Part shown: one piece after another, positions 63,977 through 64,000 of the stretch
Layout: every line of letters starts with the position of its first letter
Position numbering within the stretch: the stretch's first letter is position 1
From: an uncultured Bacteroides sp.
GTDB lineage: Bacteria > Bacteroidota > Bacteroidia > Bacteroidales > Bacteroidaceae
Direction: 5' to 3'
Length of the DNA stretch: 64,000 nucleotides
NCBI GenBank assembly: GCA_944320865.1
Contig: CALUJC010000008.1
Location: forward strand, 1 to 64,000
Program-made: the position numbers and the translations under genes
Notes under the pieces: model-generated
What the model saw: only the letters and a program-made list of their open reading frames with translations
Database searches by the model: none
What the model was told of the DNA's origin: nothing

Positions 63977-64000
63977 ATATCTTGCATAATAAATGATAAT

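Overview
The window is a contiguous piece of a Bacteroidales chromosome, most likely a gut Bacteroides or close relative. The evidence is the -7 box TAnnTTTG in front of many genes, a SusC/SusD pair with an ECF sigma factor and FecR-type anti-sigma, BACON-domain and beta-propeller lipoproteins, an uppS-bamA-ompH-ompH block, and the rpsU-xerC-hpf-tRNA order. I cannot assign a species from sequence alone.

Layout. 0-5.3 kb: tRNA-Thr, hpf, xerC and rpsU (minus strand), then a secreted alpha/beta hydrolase, an M24B aminopeptidase and a gamma-carbonic-anhydrase-like protein (plus). 5.4-10.4 kb: surface-polysaccharide genes in two converging sets: a pyruvyltransferase-like protein plus a Stealth protein (plus strand), and an acyltransferase, a second Stealth protein and a family-92-like glycosyltransferase behind gltX (minus). 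12-15.6 kb: a 7TM-HD phosphohydrolase, a low-molecular-weight phosphatase and a YhcG-type nuclease. 15.9-21.4 kb: a minus-strand operon of three small proteins (one only 34 aa), proB, proA and priA. 21.7-28.6 kb: envelope biogenesis (DUF6242 lipoprotein, uppS, bamA, two ompH, then murI behind its own terminator and promoter). 28.8-34.4 kb: ribD, prmC, recX, pyrE, an SRPBCC protein and argH. 34.4-36.3 kb: an ATPase-HNH pair resembling a Septu phage-defence system. 36.4-43.9 kb: a beta-propeller lipoprotein, tRNA-Gly and tRNA-Leu, a GH2 enzyme, lrgAB, pta and ackA. 44-57.5 kb: an AT-rich polysaccharide-utilization-like island (sigma, FecR, SusC with STN domain, SusD, two NAGPA-type phosphodiester glycosidases, a BACON/beta-helix lipoprotein and a GH123/DUF4091-like enzyme). 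57.6-64 kb: alkaline phosphatase, a deacetylase/beta-lactamase-like fusion, LpxH, a TlpA-like protein, a SufT/MIP18-like protein and RadC.

The most interesting parts are: (1) the Septu-like pair; (2) the AT-rich island, whose enzymes suggest attack on phosphodiester-linked amino sugars, with one NAGPA paralogue having a broken active-site motif; (3) a family of at least four intergenic elements, each with four 11-nt repeats followed by a conserved CTATRGAR-type loop, where the repeated word differs between copies but the opposite arm changes with it in the best two; (4) a second set of word-iterated hairpins, a 175-bp MITE-like element and a 23-nt tandem array; and (5) the deacetylase/serine-hydrolase fusion. 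Nothing was run computationally. All family names come from motif recognition.
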